From assembly GCA_029688995.1 (NCBI GenBank), contig JARULA010000002.1, positions 124,001 to 188,000 on the forward strand: 64,000 nucleotides of DNA, read 5' to 3'. The position numbers were made by a program, and so were the translations under genes. Below are positions 1 through 9,493 of the stretch, piece by piece. Below the pieces are notes generated by a model. It did no database searches. It had not been told where the DNA came from and was given only the letters and a program-made list of their open reading frames with translations. Positions within the stretch are counted from its first letter, which is position 1. The number at the start of each line of letters is the position of its first letter. The DNA is from Marinilabiliaceae bacterium ANBcel2 (GTDB lineage Bacteria; Bacteroidota; Bacteroidia; Bacteroidales; Marinilabiliaceae).

Positions 1-794
1 ATGCCGACCGCGATATAATGGAGGATGAAGAGTTATATTTTAGAGTATTTGCAATAAACCGAAATGCTTTTAATGAGACTAAAACAAGCTATTTTCATAA
101 ATCAATAGGAGGATACCACGGAGCAAAACTGCAAAGATATCAGGATGTTATAGACAGATATCTGCAAACGTACCGGCAACAGCTAACATCTTTGCTACAA
201 GAGTCTCATAACCCTTTATCAATGGAAGAGGCTCTTAGGGATATGCCTGCATTAAATATGCTTAACTCTAAATATATCATATTCCATTCAGATATGAGTC
301 CATTACAAAACCCTTACAGAATGGGAAATGCATGGTTGGTAAATGATATAAGAACTGTATCTTCAAATCTGGAAGAGTTAAATGCAATTGAACAATTTGA
401 TCTGCATCAAACCGCAGTAGTTCATGACGAATTTTCAAATGTGCTTCAAAATTATACAATAGGAGAAGCAGGTGGAAATATAGACCTAACTTATTACAGT
501 CCGGACGAACTCCACTACAATGCCCAAAGCAACTCTTCACAGCTTGCACTATTTAGCGAAATATATTATCCTAAAGGATGGCGTGCCTATATAAATGGAG
601 TAGAGGCGCCAATTGTACGTGCAAATTATCTTTTAAGGGGAGTTTTTGTTCCTGAAGGAGAGAGTGAAATAGTAATGAAGTTTGAACCGGCATCTTATAG
701 ATGGGGAAAAACAATTGCAGCAGTAAGTTCTTTTATTATCCTATTTTTAATAGGGGGATATCTATTTAAAAGATACTATTTTAAAAAAGAGTAA
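1..794 (+). CDS. YfhO family membrane protein, C-terminal part (5' end outside window)
   Basis: The reading frame is open to the first base (upstream codons read A-D-R-D-I before the first ATG at 18), so this is the tail of a longer gene. The visible part has the motifs I associate with Bacteroidota YfhO-type proteins: a YFHKSIGGYHGAKL segment, a LNMLNSKYII segment and a C-terminal beta-rich region (SEIYYPKGWRAYING). It ends with one membrane helix at about residues 233-252 and a basic tail. YfhO proteins are large multi-pass membrane proteins linked to glycosyl transfer onto cell-wall or surface polymers. The missing 5' part should hold the remaining helices. A strong hairpin terminator follows the stop codon. 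Confidence 0.8.
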   Translation, partial: ADRDIMEDEELYFRVFAINRNAFNETKTSYFHKSIGGYHGAKLQRYQDVIDRYLQTYRQQLTSLLQESHNPLSMEEALRDMPALNMLNSKYIIFHSDMSPLQNPYRMGNAWLVNDIRTVSSNLEELNAIEQFDLHQTAVVHDEFSNVLQNYTIGEAGGNIDLTYYSPDELHYNAQSNSSQLALFSEIYYPKGWRAYINGVEAPIVRANYLLRGVFVPEGESEIVMKFEPASYRWGKTIAAVSSFIILFLIGGYLFKRYYFKKE

Positions 795-812
795 TATTTA
801 AAATCTTTTACC

Positions 813-853
813 AAAGATGGCTTGTTCTTTTAAAATAAAGCAAGCCATCTTTT
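813..853. terminator. Bidirectional terminator hairpin between convergent genes
   Basis: A perfect 12-bp stem (AAAGATGGCTTG at 813-824 with CAAGCCATCTTT at 841-852) encloses a 16-nt loop and is followed by TTTATTT on the plus strand. It lies between the stop of the YfhO-type gene and the stop of the leftward gene at 853, so it can end transcription from both sides. Confidence 0.8.
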
Positions 854-1761
854 TATTTCTCCTTTTCAACCCGTTTGGTTATAGCATTAAGCTCATTCAT
901 AGTAATTGTTAACTCCCCTTCAGCTTTAATCAGTTTGGTTTTTATCCCTTTTAAAACCGCTTCAAGAGAATTATGGACTTTACGCAAATATATATATGAT
1001 GATTTTACTCGCCCCTCTTCAAGTTTATCAAGAATAAAACTATTCAAAAAAATATCGGTAAAACCATTAAGGCTCTCAAGATGCAGATTGAAATTGCGGT
1101 TATCTCTAACCTCACCTATCCTCGTGCGAAATAAAATAATAGAGCAGCTGGCCTTTACAAACAGGTCAAAAGCCTTATCAAGCTCTAAAGAGGTCTCGCT
1201 ATTTAGCTCAAGATCTCTAATAATCTTTTTCATTGACGAAAAATACTCTGATGCCTCCTCTCCTATTGTTACCAATTCACTAATTACAGAAAGGTCATGT
1301 TTTAAATCTCCCACCTTAAATGAAAATGGAATAATATTGTGTGCAACAGGATCATCTATATCATAAAGTTGCTTCTCATACTCCTTTTTAATGCGTTTCT
1401 CTTCAGCCTTCAATCTTTTAAGTTTAATATCTTCACCCGATAACTCTTTATAGCACTCTTCAAGACACAAAATAAGATTGCACCCGATTCGATATTTTAA
1501 GCTCAAAAAGAGAAGTAGTTGAATACGCATCTCACTACCCTTAGCAACCTTATTAACCTCATCAAATAGAGTTATCACAGATTTATCACTCATTGAGACA
1601 TCAAAGAGCAAAGTTTTTTTTAGTCGGGATTCAGCCTTTTTAACCAACTCTTTTTCACTCTTATAAATATTACGATAGTTACTATAGAGCTTCTTCTTAT
1701 ATAATCGGGAGCATATCTCTCCTCTAATCTGCAGAATAGTTTTTTGGTAATCTCCAATCAT
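853..1761 (-). CDS. Hypothetical lysine/glutamate-rich helical protein
   Basis: I do not recognise this 302-residue protein. It has no signal peptide and no membrane segment. It is rich in Lys, Glu and Leu and looks almost entirely alpha-helical, with a coiled-coil-like stretch around residues 108-135 and another at the C-terminus (about 265-302). It is the last gene of the leftward polysaccharide block, 91 bp beyond the GT2 glycosyltransferase, and ends at a shared terminator. It could be a cytoplasmic scaffold or regulator, but nothing in the sequence shows a function. Confidence 0.6.
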   Translation of the reverse strand: MIGDYQKTILQIRGEICSRLYKKKLYSNYRNIYKSEKELVKKAESRLKKTLLFDVSMSDKSVITLFDEVNKVAKGSEMRIQLLLFLSLKYRIGCNLILCLEECYKELSGEDIKLKRLKAEEKRIKKEYEKQLYDIDDPVAHNIIPFSFKVGDLKHDLSVISELVTIGEEASEYFSSMKKIIRDLELNSETSLELDKAFDLFVKASCSIILFRTRIGEVRDNRNFNLHLESLNGFTDIFLNSFILDKLEEGRVKSSYIYLRKVHNSLEAVLKGIKTKLIKAEGELTITMNELNAITKRVEKEK

Positions 1762-1852
1762 AATAGAGTGACAAATTTTAATTTGGGTTGGTTAATCTGC
1801 AAATTTAAACCTTTAAAAAATGGTTGTCAACTTATAAAAGGTTTTGATAATT

Positions 1853-2602
1853 TTAAAACCTGCGATGTTTTATTAAATATAAAAGAAACTTTATTGCTAT
1901 GGGAATATGACAATAAAAGGTCTTAAACCACCCAAAATATTTAACCATAATATTATATCTCTCTTTTAACCCGGGAACTATATTCTTTTTTGTTAATCCG
2001 CCATCTAAAAAGCGGCACATCACTTCACCCGTATATATTCTTGTTGATGAATTTTTAAGTGCTAAAAGTAACCACTCATAATCAGCAGCAAATCTATATT
2101 TTAAATTATAATATGACGCTACCGAACGCGAAACAATTGCCGCCTGATGTCCTATCAACATACCCCTATTAAAATGCTTCCATTCAATGTTTTTAACAGG
2201 CTTAAGGCGACGAAGACCTATCTCCTGGCCGTTATCATTAACAATTAAAGTATCTCCGTAATAGATATCTGCTAAAGAATGATTGCTAAATACTCTTTTA
2301 AGTAAACTGTTATCACCCACCTCGTCACCTGCATTTATAAACCATAAATAATCTCCCGAAGAAACCCTTATGCCCTTATTCATAGCATCATACAGACCAT
2401 CGTCACTCTCAATTATAAGTTGATCTATATTACCACGGTACTTTTTTAGTATATCTAAAGTTCCATCTCCACTACCGCCGTCAATAATAACATATTCCAA
2501 ATTAGGATAGTCCTGATCTATAACACTTTTAACTGTTCTTTCAATTGTATCTACCCCATTATATACAACTGTAACAACTGAAACCAAAGGATAGTTTTGC
2601 AT
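1853..2602 (-). CDS. Family 2 glycosyltransferase
   Basis: This is a 249-residue GT-A fold enzyme of the WcaA/PF00535 type. The N-terminus carries the nucleotide-sugar binding strand and helix (PLVSVVTVVYNGVDTIERTV), followed by IDGGSGDGT and ESDDGLYDAMNKGI. A DxD-like site is not obvious; AGDEV lies in the expected place. A hydrophobic helix near the C-terminus (about 228-244) suggests membrane association. It probably transfers one sugar onto a lipid-linked surface polysaccharide. Its start lies 17 bp after the stop of the GT4 gene, consistent with one operon. The sugar donor cannot be read from the sequence. Confidence 0.85.
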   Translation of the reverse strand: MQNYPLVSVVTVVYNGVDTIERTVKSVIDQDYPNLEYVIIDGGSGDGTLDILKKYRGNIDQLIIESDDGLYDAMNKGIRVSSGDYLWFINAGDEVGDNSLLKRVFSNHSLADIYYGDTLIVNDNGQEIGLRRLKPVKNIEWKHFNRGMLIGHQAAIVSRSVASYYNLKYRFAADYEWLLLALKNSSTRIYTGEVMCRFLDGGLTKKNIVPGLKERYNIMVKYFGWFKTFYCHIPIAIKFLLYLIKHRRF

Positions 2603-2619
2603 ATTACTGATAAATAAGA

Positions 2620-3888
2620 TTACAAAGACAACAAACTGGAGTATAAATCGATATATTTTTGTGCTACAACAGCCGGACTATATTTTTCTAAAATGGTATC
2701 CCTTGCATTAACATGCATATTTAACTCTTCACTATTTGAAAGCAAAAATTCCATGCCGGAGGCAAAATCATAATAGTCGGCTATTCGGGCAAGATATCCA
2801 CTCTTTTTATGATCAATCATTTCGGGAACTCCACCGGTATTAAATGCAACAACAGGGGTTCCACATGCAAGAGACTCCATAACAGTATTGGGAAGATTAT
2901 CTTCAAGAGAGGGCAAAGCAAAAATATCGGCAGCATTAAAAAGCTTAATTAAAGTCTCTTTATCTGATATATAACCCATTATATGAGCATTTAAAGGTAG
3001 CCTGTTTTGAACTCCTGAAGGAGTTTTGCCAAACAAGAGAAGCTCAGCCTCGTTATAACTGCCTCTCTTTTTTAAAAGTTGCAATGATCTAATTAAAAGA
3101 TCAAAACCTTTACGACCATCAGAGATGTTGGCAGCTCCAAAAAGAACTAATTTCTTATTTAATGGTAATCCCAGCTCTCTTCGCGCATGGTTCTTATCTA
3201 AAGATCGATAAATATCTATATCTATAGGATTAGGAATAGCTTTTATTTGATGATCTTTTATAAGTGATGAATTTGAAGCCTTTTCAGCAAGCCATTTGCT
3301 GCATGGTACAAATGCAATCTTATTGATATTTAAATAAATTTCTCTTTTTATTCTATGGTGATAAAAAGAGAGATCGTCTGATTTACATATTTTTAAAAAT
3401 TGACAATTTCCACACTCTATAGTATAGTTGTCGCACTCACCAGCATAGTGACAGCCACCGGTAAAACTCCACATATCATGAAGAGTCCATACAACAGGCT
3501 TATTTAACTTAAAAAGCTTATGCAGCGAGGTAAGAGATAAATACCCCTGATTGATCCAGTGAAGATGAATTATATCTGCACTTTGAATTAAAGGATGAGT
3601 AGATATATCAAATCCATATTTTGCAGCAGACCATGCAAAACGAGCCGATCGGTTTTTCTCTTTAGGAATAAAGTAAAAAAGTTCTTTAGCAAAGTAGTAT
3701 TGTAAAAGAGTCTTTCTATACAAGTTAGATGCAACAGGAACGGTAGTTTTAATATTTTCAAAACTCTCTTTACGGGCTACTAAAAAGGAGGTATCAAACC
3801 CTAAATCTTTTATTGATTTTACAATTCGAGATGCAGCAATAGCAGCGCCACCCTTTATATCACTGCGATTAACATGGACAATACGCAT
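2620..3888 (-). CDS. Family 4 glycosyltransferase
   Basis: This is a 422-residue GT-B enzyme. The C-terminal half has the GT4 signature: LFGAANISDGRKGFDLLI, ADIFALPSLEDNLPNTVMESLACGTPVVAFNTGGVPEMI, which includes the donor-binding E-x7-E motif. The N-terminal half has a cysteine cluster (GGCHYAGECDNYT, ECGNCQFLKIC) seen in a known GT4 subgroup and possibly binding metal or forming disulfides. It is predicted to be a cytoplasmic, membrane-peripheral enzyme of surface-polysaccharide assembly. The start is 12 bp beyond the stop of the upstream sensor kinase gene. Confidence 0.9.
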   Translation of the reverse strand: MRIVHVNRSDIKGGAAIAASRIVKSIKDLGFDTSFLVARKESFENIKTTVPVASNLYRKTLLQYYFAKELFYFIPKEKNRSARFAWSAAKYGFDISTHPLIQSADIIHLHWINQGYLSLTSLHKLFKLNKPVVWTLHDMWSFTGGCHYAGECDNYTIECGNCQFLKICKSDDLSFYHHRIKREIYLNINKIAFVPCSKWLAEKASNSSLIKDHQIKAIPNPIDIDIYRSLDKNHARRELGLPLNKKLVLFGAANISDGRKGFDLLIRSLQLLKKRGSYNEAELLLFGKTPSGVQNRLPLNAHIMGYISDKETLIKLFNAADIFALPSLEDNLPNTVMESLACGTPVVAFNTGGVPEMIDHKKSGYLARIADYYDFASGMEFLLSNSEELNMHVNARDTILEKYSPAVVAQKYIDLYSSLLSL

Positions 3889-3900
3889 AAAAAATTTCTC

Positions 3901-6765
3901 TTATAACTTATGCAAAGGTAATTCAAAAAAGAATACGGAGCCTTTATTCTCTTCAGATTCAACCCATATTTTACCCCCCATTAACTCAACATGTTCTTTA
4001 GATATGGCCAGTCCCAAACCGGTGCCACCATATTGTACCTGAACATTTGAACCGGCTTGCCTAAACCGCTCAAAAACAACCTCTTTAGCCTTATCACTTA
4101 ATCCTATGCCGGTATCTTTAACAAAAAAGCGAATTGTTGAATCTGAAACAACCTCAAATCCAAAAACAATTTCTCCTACATGCGTAAATTTAACAGCATT
4201 ACTAATTAAATTATTAAATATCTGTTTAAGCTTTAGTTCATCACTGAGAATTTTAAACTCCTTACCTTCAACAGGAAACTTAGCATATATCTTTAAATTA
4301 TCTTTAACCTCGGAGCTAAATTGAGAGTACAAATCTCTTAACAAGCCATATAGATTAATTTCGCTGCACTTAACTCTCTCCTGGCGTGTTTCCAGAGTAG
4401 ATACAGTTAATATATTATTAAGCAGATCAAGTAGTTGCCGACCGTTATTTATAATAATAGAGGAGTACTGCTCCCTCTCTTGTTCATCTATCTCAGGAAT
4501 CGATACCATTTCTGAAAAACCTATAATAGCATTTAACGGAGTTCTTATTTCATGAGACATATTCTGCAAAAATGAAGTTTTCAACCTTTCACTCTCTCTG
4601 GCCTTTTCAATTGCTTCAACCAACTCATCATTAATTAAACGCAACTCCTCATTTAATGATTGATACTCTTCGTTGAGCATTAAATACTCTCTATTTTGCC
4701 GTTTAAGGTCAGACTTGCTGCGCTCTAACTCTAACTCATACTCCTTTTGTTTGGTAAAATCACGACCAACTCCTATAAAACCGATTAGCTCACCTTTTGA
4801 AAATACAGGATTATAACTCCAGTTTATCCATTGCCAACCATTCACGGTTTTTACTCTCTGCTCAATTACTCCTTCATAAGGAGGCTTAAGAAGATTATTT
4901 AAGCCATCCATAGTAATTTTTTCATCAGCGGGATGGAGTTCGGGGATATAGATATTTCCCACAAGCTCATCTTCAGTTTTGCCAAAGGCTTTTAGGAGTG
5001 ACGGACTAACATATTGGTATCGGCCCTTAGTATCGGTCTTTAAAATATAATCATGCTGATTTTCAACAAGTAACCTGTATTTCTCCTCGCTTCTGTTTAG
5101 TTCAATTGTTCTCTCCTCAACCTTATTCTGCAATCTATTTTTACGACTACTAAACATCCCTATTACAAATGTTAGTAAAAAGGTTAAAACAACTGTTCCC
5201 GGTAAAATTATCCAAAACAGGAAGTTGGAGTGCATCTGTAAAAATTGTTCAGATGGGGCAAATTGTAGTTGATAAGTATTACCAAAATAAAAGTAATAGT
5301 ATGATTCACTAATATTTGAAGTGCTGCTACTATTTTTAGACAATTCTGTGGGATATGAAGAGATATAGCTTTTATCTCCACTACTGGTTATGCGGGAAAA
5401 ATTGACATTAAAAAGAGAGTGGTCCGGACCTAAAGATTCTATAACATCTTTTAAAAATCTATTGGAATCAATTATTATTATAAGCATATAATCGGCATAA
5501 TCACCACTATAGGTAACAGGAGCATATATTATATTGCAAGGGCCTATCTGGTTATAAGTTCCAATATAGCTCTCCTCTGAATGAGTCATCAACTCTCTTT
5601 CTGTTTTTTCAATTAAAGTGCGGCTATCCTCTGTAACAAAAGGTAAATTGTGATTCAATCTATAGGGAGCAATAGTGTAGGGTGATAAGTATTTTAAATT
5701 ATAGAAATTATCATCCTGCTGGTAAGCCAACCCTACAACATTTATATATCTGTAATTAAAAAGTTCTGAGATAACATCTTTAAACCCTTTATTATCGAGT
5801 TTTTCAAGAGATCCGACATCAGAAATAACACGATTAATGCGCCAGTTTAAAAAATTAAAATTACTGCGTATGTCCGATGCCTGAAACATTGTTGTACTTT
5901 TAAAAATCTCCTCTTGATATCTCCTCTCTTCTTTAATGGAGAGATAAACTATTACAGCAGAAATAACTGAAGATATTATGAAAGTTATCCAGGCATCTTT
6001 ACTAAGATACCAAACTGTTGGAGCTATATTATCTAATTTAGGGGAGGTTAAAATAAAAATGGTGAGTAACAGAATAAAAAGAATAACCCCAGATATAAGA
6101 GCTGAAGGGATTGAGCTGCGCCGGATAAACTCACAATAAAAATCCTTTTCATAGGAGACTCCAACAGCCATATAAGGTGTTGATGAGCGAGGAGGAGTAA
6201 CAGGAGTATATACAGTTAAATAACTTTTATCCCCAAAAGAGCGCAATCCAGTAGAGGCAACATCACCCTCCATAAAGAGTCTGTTCAAACATTGATAATC
6301 GATATCTATTATATCGGCAGAGTTATAAATACCAAATAGAGACTCTTTATGAGAGTGCGGACCAACATAAAAGAGTGAATTCTCTTTATATAAAGTGTGA
6401 ATATCAACTCCGGAGTATCCCTGTGCCATAGTTGAAAGCTGACTTGCGATATGGCTAAATTCAGGGGTATTAACATCACTTTTAGTAATGTCAAAAGAGG
6501 TGAATCTACTATAACGAAACCCTTGTGCAACATTGGATCCGATGCTATAAAGATCATCTTTTATCTTTTCATATTCCCTATTTTGATTTTTAAAAATAAA
6601 ATAGAGACCTGCTAACACTATTATAAAAAAAAGAGAATAAGTTAAAGCTTTAATTTTTAAACTTTTACCATAATTACCTCTCCTTAGTTTAAAAATGAGA
6701 ATAAGTAAAACAGATATTATTAAGCTATAAAAAGCAAATAGAATTGAAGTTAATGATATATACAT
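3901..6765 (-). CDS. Membrane sensor histidine kinase with two extracytoplasmic regions and a PAS domain
   Basis: The 954-residue protein has membrane segments near residues 3-25, 41-58, 218-240, 259-276 and 517-538. These leave two putative periplasmic sensor regions (about 60-217 and 277-516). A PAS domain follows (about 561-670), then a coiled coil, HisKA with His738 in SHEIRTP, and HATPase_c with N856, DTGIG (884-888) and GGTGLG (913-918). There is no receiver domain and no adjacent response regulator gene. A frame two codons longer starts with TTG; the ATG at 6765 is preferred. It sits inside the polysaccharide block between the flippase and two glycosyltransferases, so it may sense an envelope or surface-sugar signal. 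Confidence 0.9.
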   Translation of the reverse strand: MYISLTSILFAFYSLIISVLLILIFKLRRGNYGKSLKIKALTYSLFFIIVLAGLYFIFKNQNREYEKIKDDLYSIGSNVAQGFRYSRFTSFDITKSDVNTPEFSHIASQLSTMAQGYSGVDIHTLYKENSLFYVGPHSHKESLFGIYNSADIIDIDYQCLNRLFMEGDVASTGLRSFGDKSYLTVYTPVTPPRSSTPYMAVGVSYEKDFYCEFIRRSSIPSALISGVILFILLLTIFILTSPKLDNIAPTVWYLSKDAWITFIISSVISAVIVYLSIKEERRYQEEIFKSTTMFQASDIRSNFNFLNWRINRVISDVGSLEKLDNKGFKDVISELFNYRYINVVGLAYQQDDNFYNLKYLSPYTIAPYRLNHNLPFVTEDSRTLIEKTERELMTHSEESYIGTYNQIGPCNIIYAPVTYSGDYADYMLIIIIDSNRFLKDVIESLGPDHSLFNVNFSRITSSGDKSYISSYPTELSKNSSSTSNISESYYYFYFGNTYQLQFAPSEQFLQMHSNFLFWIILPGTVVLTFLLTFVIGMFSSRKNRLQNKVEERTIELNRSEEKYRLLVENQHDYILKTDTKGRYQYVSPSLLKAFGKTEDELVGNIYIPELHPADEKITMDGLNNLLKPPYEGVIEQRVKTVNGWQWINWSYNPVFSKGELIGFIGVGRDFTKQKEYELELERSKSDLKRQNREYLMLNEEYQSLNEELRLINDELVEAIEKARESERLKTSFLQNMSHEIRTPLNAIIGFSEMVSIPEIDEQEREQYSSIIINNGRQLLDLLNNILTVSTLETRQERVKCSEINLYGLLRDLYSQFSSEVKDNLKIYAKFPVEGKEFKILSDELKLKQIFNNLISNAVKFTHVGEIVFGFEVVSDSTIRFFVKDTGIGLSDKAKEVVFERFRQAGSNVQVQYGGTGLGLAISKEHVELMGGKIWVESEENKGSVFFFELPLHKL

Positions 6766-6874
6766 GAACAATATAATTTACAACAGAAGTAAAGATAAAA
6801 ACCTACCTAATATTAGCATTACGCTAGCTTATTCAAATTTGTTCCAAAAAATAGTAATGAAAAAATGGCCCCTT

Positions 6875-8329
6875 TTATAACCTTAAAAAATTTGTAATCT
6901 CTTTTACATCCTTAATTGAAACAATTTTAATTAAAAAAAGATATAGAATAAAAAGTCCAAATAGGAGCAGCTTAATTGCAAAAGAGATAAAAAAAGGACC
7001 TCCTGAAAGCATAGACCAAAAAATTAACATTATAATCCAGATGGGAATAAGCCATAAAATTTTTTTATCACTTTGTAAAAGTGATTTTTCAAGCTGTGAG
7101 GATTCATAAAAAAACCAGACAAATCCAACCAGTTGAGCAATTAGTGTAGCCCATGCAGCTCCAGTTTTACCATAGAAAGGAACCAATAAAATATTTACTC
7201 CAATATTTATAACTGCTACAATAATTAGTATCAGAGAAATTCGACGACTCTTTTTATGCTTATTTAAAGGAAGAGTATAAACCTGCCTCATACCGGCAAA
7301 AATTAAACCTGCCGTTAATACAGGCACAAGATAAACAGCACTTTGAAAAAATGGTGACCCTGCAGAGATTAAATACATAATCTCCTGCGAAAAAAAGACA
7401 ATTGCCAGTCCGCCAACCAGCAAAACAATAAAAAAGATCCTGCTAAATTTTTTGAAAAAAGAGATATTATCCTCTCTGTTTAATGTTTTAAAAAAGTAAT
7501 TAGAGTAAGAAGAAATTATTGATGCAACAACAACCATCTGCATTAAATTAGCAATCTTAAAGGACATACTATAACCTGCAACCTCATCAAGATTTTGAAA
7601 CTGATTAATAATATGCCTGTCACTCAATGTTAAAATTGTTGTCAATATATTTGAAACAGCAAGTGGTATCCCATATCTCACCATCTCTTTTAATACATCA
7701 ATTTTAAATCTAAAAGAGATTTTTGTAATTAGCGCAGGAATCATCAAAATTAAAGTGATAAAATGAGCCAGAAACTGCCCCAAATAGATCCCTTTTAAAC
7801 CATACTCCTTAACTTCTAAAAAGTAAAAGGTAAATCCCAGTAACATAAGTATATTTAAAGAGAGCCATCCTGTTTGAGAAACAGCTTTCTGTTCAAGTTT
7901 CAAATAGTAAAAGGGGACATCATAGAGCAACCTAAAAAGAGTTGCACTTAAAAAAAGAAGAAGGATTTCAGTAGAGAGAGGATATCTAAATATTGAAGAT
8001 GACCATATAAAAATAATTGCACCGCAAAAAATTAGTGATAACAGACTGGTACCTGTATTAAAAAACCATGTAGTAAAAAAAAGCTGTCGCTTCTCTTCAT
8101 GGTTTCCCATTTCGTGATACCATCGCATAAAGCCACCTTTGGCACCCCAACCGGATAAAATCAATATAAACTGAAAAAATGTCTCTAAAAGTGTTACAAC
8201 ACCAAATTCAGTTTCACTTATATATTTTAAATAGAGAGGTAAGAGCAGGACGCCACTAAGCTTGGTTACTATATTACCGGCAGCATAAATAAAACTTTGT
8301 CGAAAAATAAAGCGGCTTTGATTATACAT
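6875..8329 (-). CDS. Wzx-like oligosaccharide flippase
   Basis: This 484-residue protein has about 12-14 hydrophobic segments and the N-terminal pattern of the polysaccharide-transport family (FIYAAGNIVTKLSGVLLLPLYLKYISETEFGVVTLLE). Such proteins move lipid-linked sugar units across the inner membrane. It is the first gene of the leftward polysaccharide block and is divergent from the sugar-nucleotide genes that start at 8474. A second, different member of the family is encoded at 48,834-50,306. Confidence 0.88.
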   Translation of the reverse strand: MYNQSRFIFRQSFIYAAGNIVTKLSGVLLLPLYLKYISETEFGVVTLLETFFQFILILSGWGAKGGFMRWYHEMGNHEEKRQLFFTTWFFNTGTSLLSLIFCGAIIFIWSSSIFRYPLSTEILLLFLSATLFRLLYDVPFYYLKLEQKAVSQTGWLSLNILMLLGFTFYFLEVKEYGLKGIYLGQFLAHFITLILMIPALITKISFRFKIDVLKEMVRYGIPLAVSNILTTILTLSDRHIINQFQNLDEVAGYSMSFKIANLMQMVVVASIISSYSNYFFKTLNREDNISFFKKFSRIFFIVLLVGGLAIVFFSQEIMYLISAGSPFFQSAVYLVPVLTAGLIFAGMRQVYTLPLNKHKKSRRISLILIIVAVINIGVNILLVPFYGKTGAAWATLIAQLVGFVWFFYESSQLEKSLLQSDKKILWLIPIWIIMLIFWSMLSGGPFFISFAIKLLLFGLFILYLFLIKIVSIKDVKEITNFLRL

Positions 8330-8430
8330 TAAAGTTTAACCTTTATCAGTTTTTATTCCCAAATTTACAATAATATTTATCTAAAACATCTCAAACAAAA
8401 ATTGAGATATAGGATTCAAACAAAACTAAC

Positions 8431-8438
8431 TATCTTTA
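8431..8438 (+). promoter_or_regulatory. Possible -7 promoter element for the sugar-nucleotide operon
   Basis: TATCTTTA matches the Bacteroidota -7 consensus TAnnTTTG except at the last base and lies 35 bp before the ATG at 8474. A TTG lies 26 bp upstream (8402-8404), which is longer than the usual -33 to -7 spacing, so this is only a candidate. Confidence 0.3.
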
Positions 8439-8473
8439 CGAGTTAATAATAACAGGGAAATATAATCATTACT

Positions 8474-9493
8474 ATGAAAAAAGTAAGATTTGGAATTATA
8501 GGGTGCGGAAGAATAGCTCACAGACATGCAGAGCATATAAATAATAACGGTATTTTATCTGCTGTTTGTGATATAATTCCGGATAGAGCAGAAGAGATTG
8601 CAACAAAATATAGTGCAAAAAGTTATTCAGATATAGATAAATTCTTAATTGAAAACAGAGATTCAATGGATGTTGTATCTATCTGTTCACCAAACGGATT
8701 ACATGCCTCCCAAACAATTAAAGCTTTAAAAACAGGCTATCATGTATTGTGTGAAAAGCCTATGGCAATATCGGTGGCAGATTGCGGAGAGATGATAAAT
8801 GAAGCTGAAAAAGCCAACCGTCGTCTCTTCATTGTAAAACAAAACAGATTTAACCCACCGGTAGAAGCTGTTAAAAAAACTATAGATGATGGGCATCTAG
8901 GCAAAATATTCTCGGTGCAGCTAAGCTGCTTCTGGAATCGAAACGAAAATTACTACAACAAATCAGAATGGAAAGGTAGCGCAGAGATGGATGGAGGAAC
9001 CCTTTTTACTCAATTTAGTCACTTTATAGATCTATTATACTGGATGATAGGTGACATTAAGAAAGTTTATCCTTTAACAGCAAATTATGCGCACCAAAAC
9101 TTAATAGATTTTGAAGATTCGGGAGTTGCATCTTTGGAATTTTATAACGGTGCAATTGGTACTATTAATTATACGGTTAACAGTTATCAAAAAAACATGG
9201 AGGGTTCAATAACAATATTTGCAGAGAAGGGAACCGTTAAGATTGGAGGCCAGTATCTAAATGAGCTTGAGTATCAAAACATTGAAAATTATAAAATTGA
9301 AAATTTAAAAGAGAGTAAAAAGCCAAATGACTATGGAGATTATCAGGGTTCTATGTCAAATCACGATAATGTGTATGAAAATTTGGTAAGCGTTCTAACA
9401 AATGAAGGGGTTATTGCAACAAATGGTTTTGAAGGACTTAAAACCATCGAAATTATAGATAAAATCTACTCTTCAGCTAAAACAGTTAAATAG
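8474..9493 (+). CDS. Gfo/Idh/MocA-family sugar dehydrogenase, WlbA/WbpB-like
   Basis: This 339-residue protein has an N-terminal Rossmann fold (FGIIGCGRIAHRHAEHI) and the family EKP motif at 94-96 (CEKPMAIS). The C-terminal substrate domain includes NRFNPPVEAV and GTLFTQFSHFIDLLYWMIGD. It most resembles UDP-N-acetyl-2-amino-2-deoxyglucuronate 3-dehydrogenases, which oxidise C3 of the sugar nucleotide using NAD. The next gene, abutting its stop codon, is a PLP aminotransferase, the following step in making 2,3-diamino-2,3-dideoxy sugars for surface glycans. The exact substrate is inferred from this pairing. Confidence 0.85.
   Translation: MKKVRFGIIGCGRIAHRHAEHINNNGILSAVCDIIPDRAEEIATKYSAKSYSDIDKFLIENRDSMDVVSICSPNGLHASQTIKALKTGYHVLCEKPMAISVADCGEMINEAEKANRRLFIVKQNRFNPPVEAVKKTIDDGHLGKIFSVQLSCFWNRNENYYNKSEWKGSAEMDGGTLFTQFSHFIDLLYWMIGDIKKVYPLTANYAHQNLIDFEDSGVASLEFYNGAIGTINYTVNSYQKNMEGSITIFAEKGTVKIGGQYLNELEYQNIENYKIENLKESKKPNDYGDYQGSMSNHDNVYENLVSVLTNEGVIATNGFEGLKTIEIIDKIYSSAKTVK

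Noticed and set aside
875-1366. 163-residue plus-strand frame inside the hypothetical gene at 853-1761
   Set aside because: The minus frame is twice as long, fills the space to the terminator and has the composition of a helical protein. The plus frame is its shadow.
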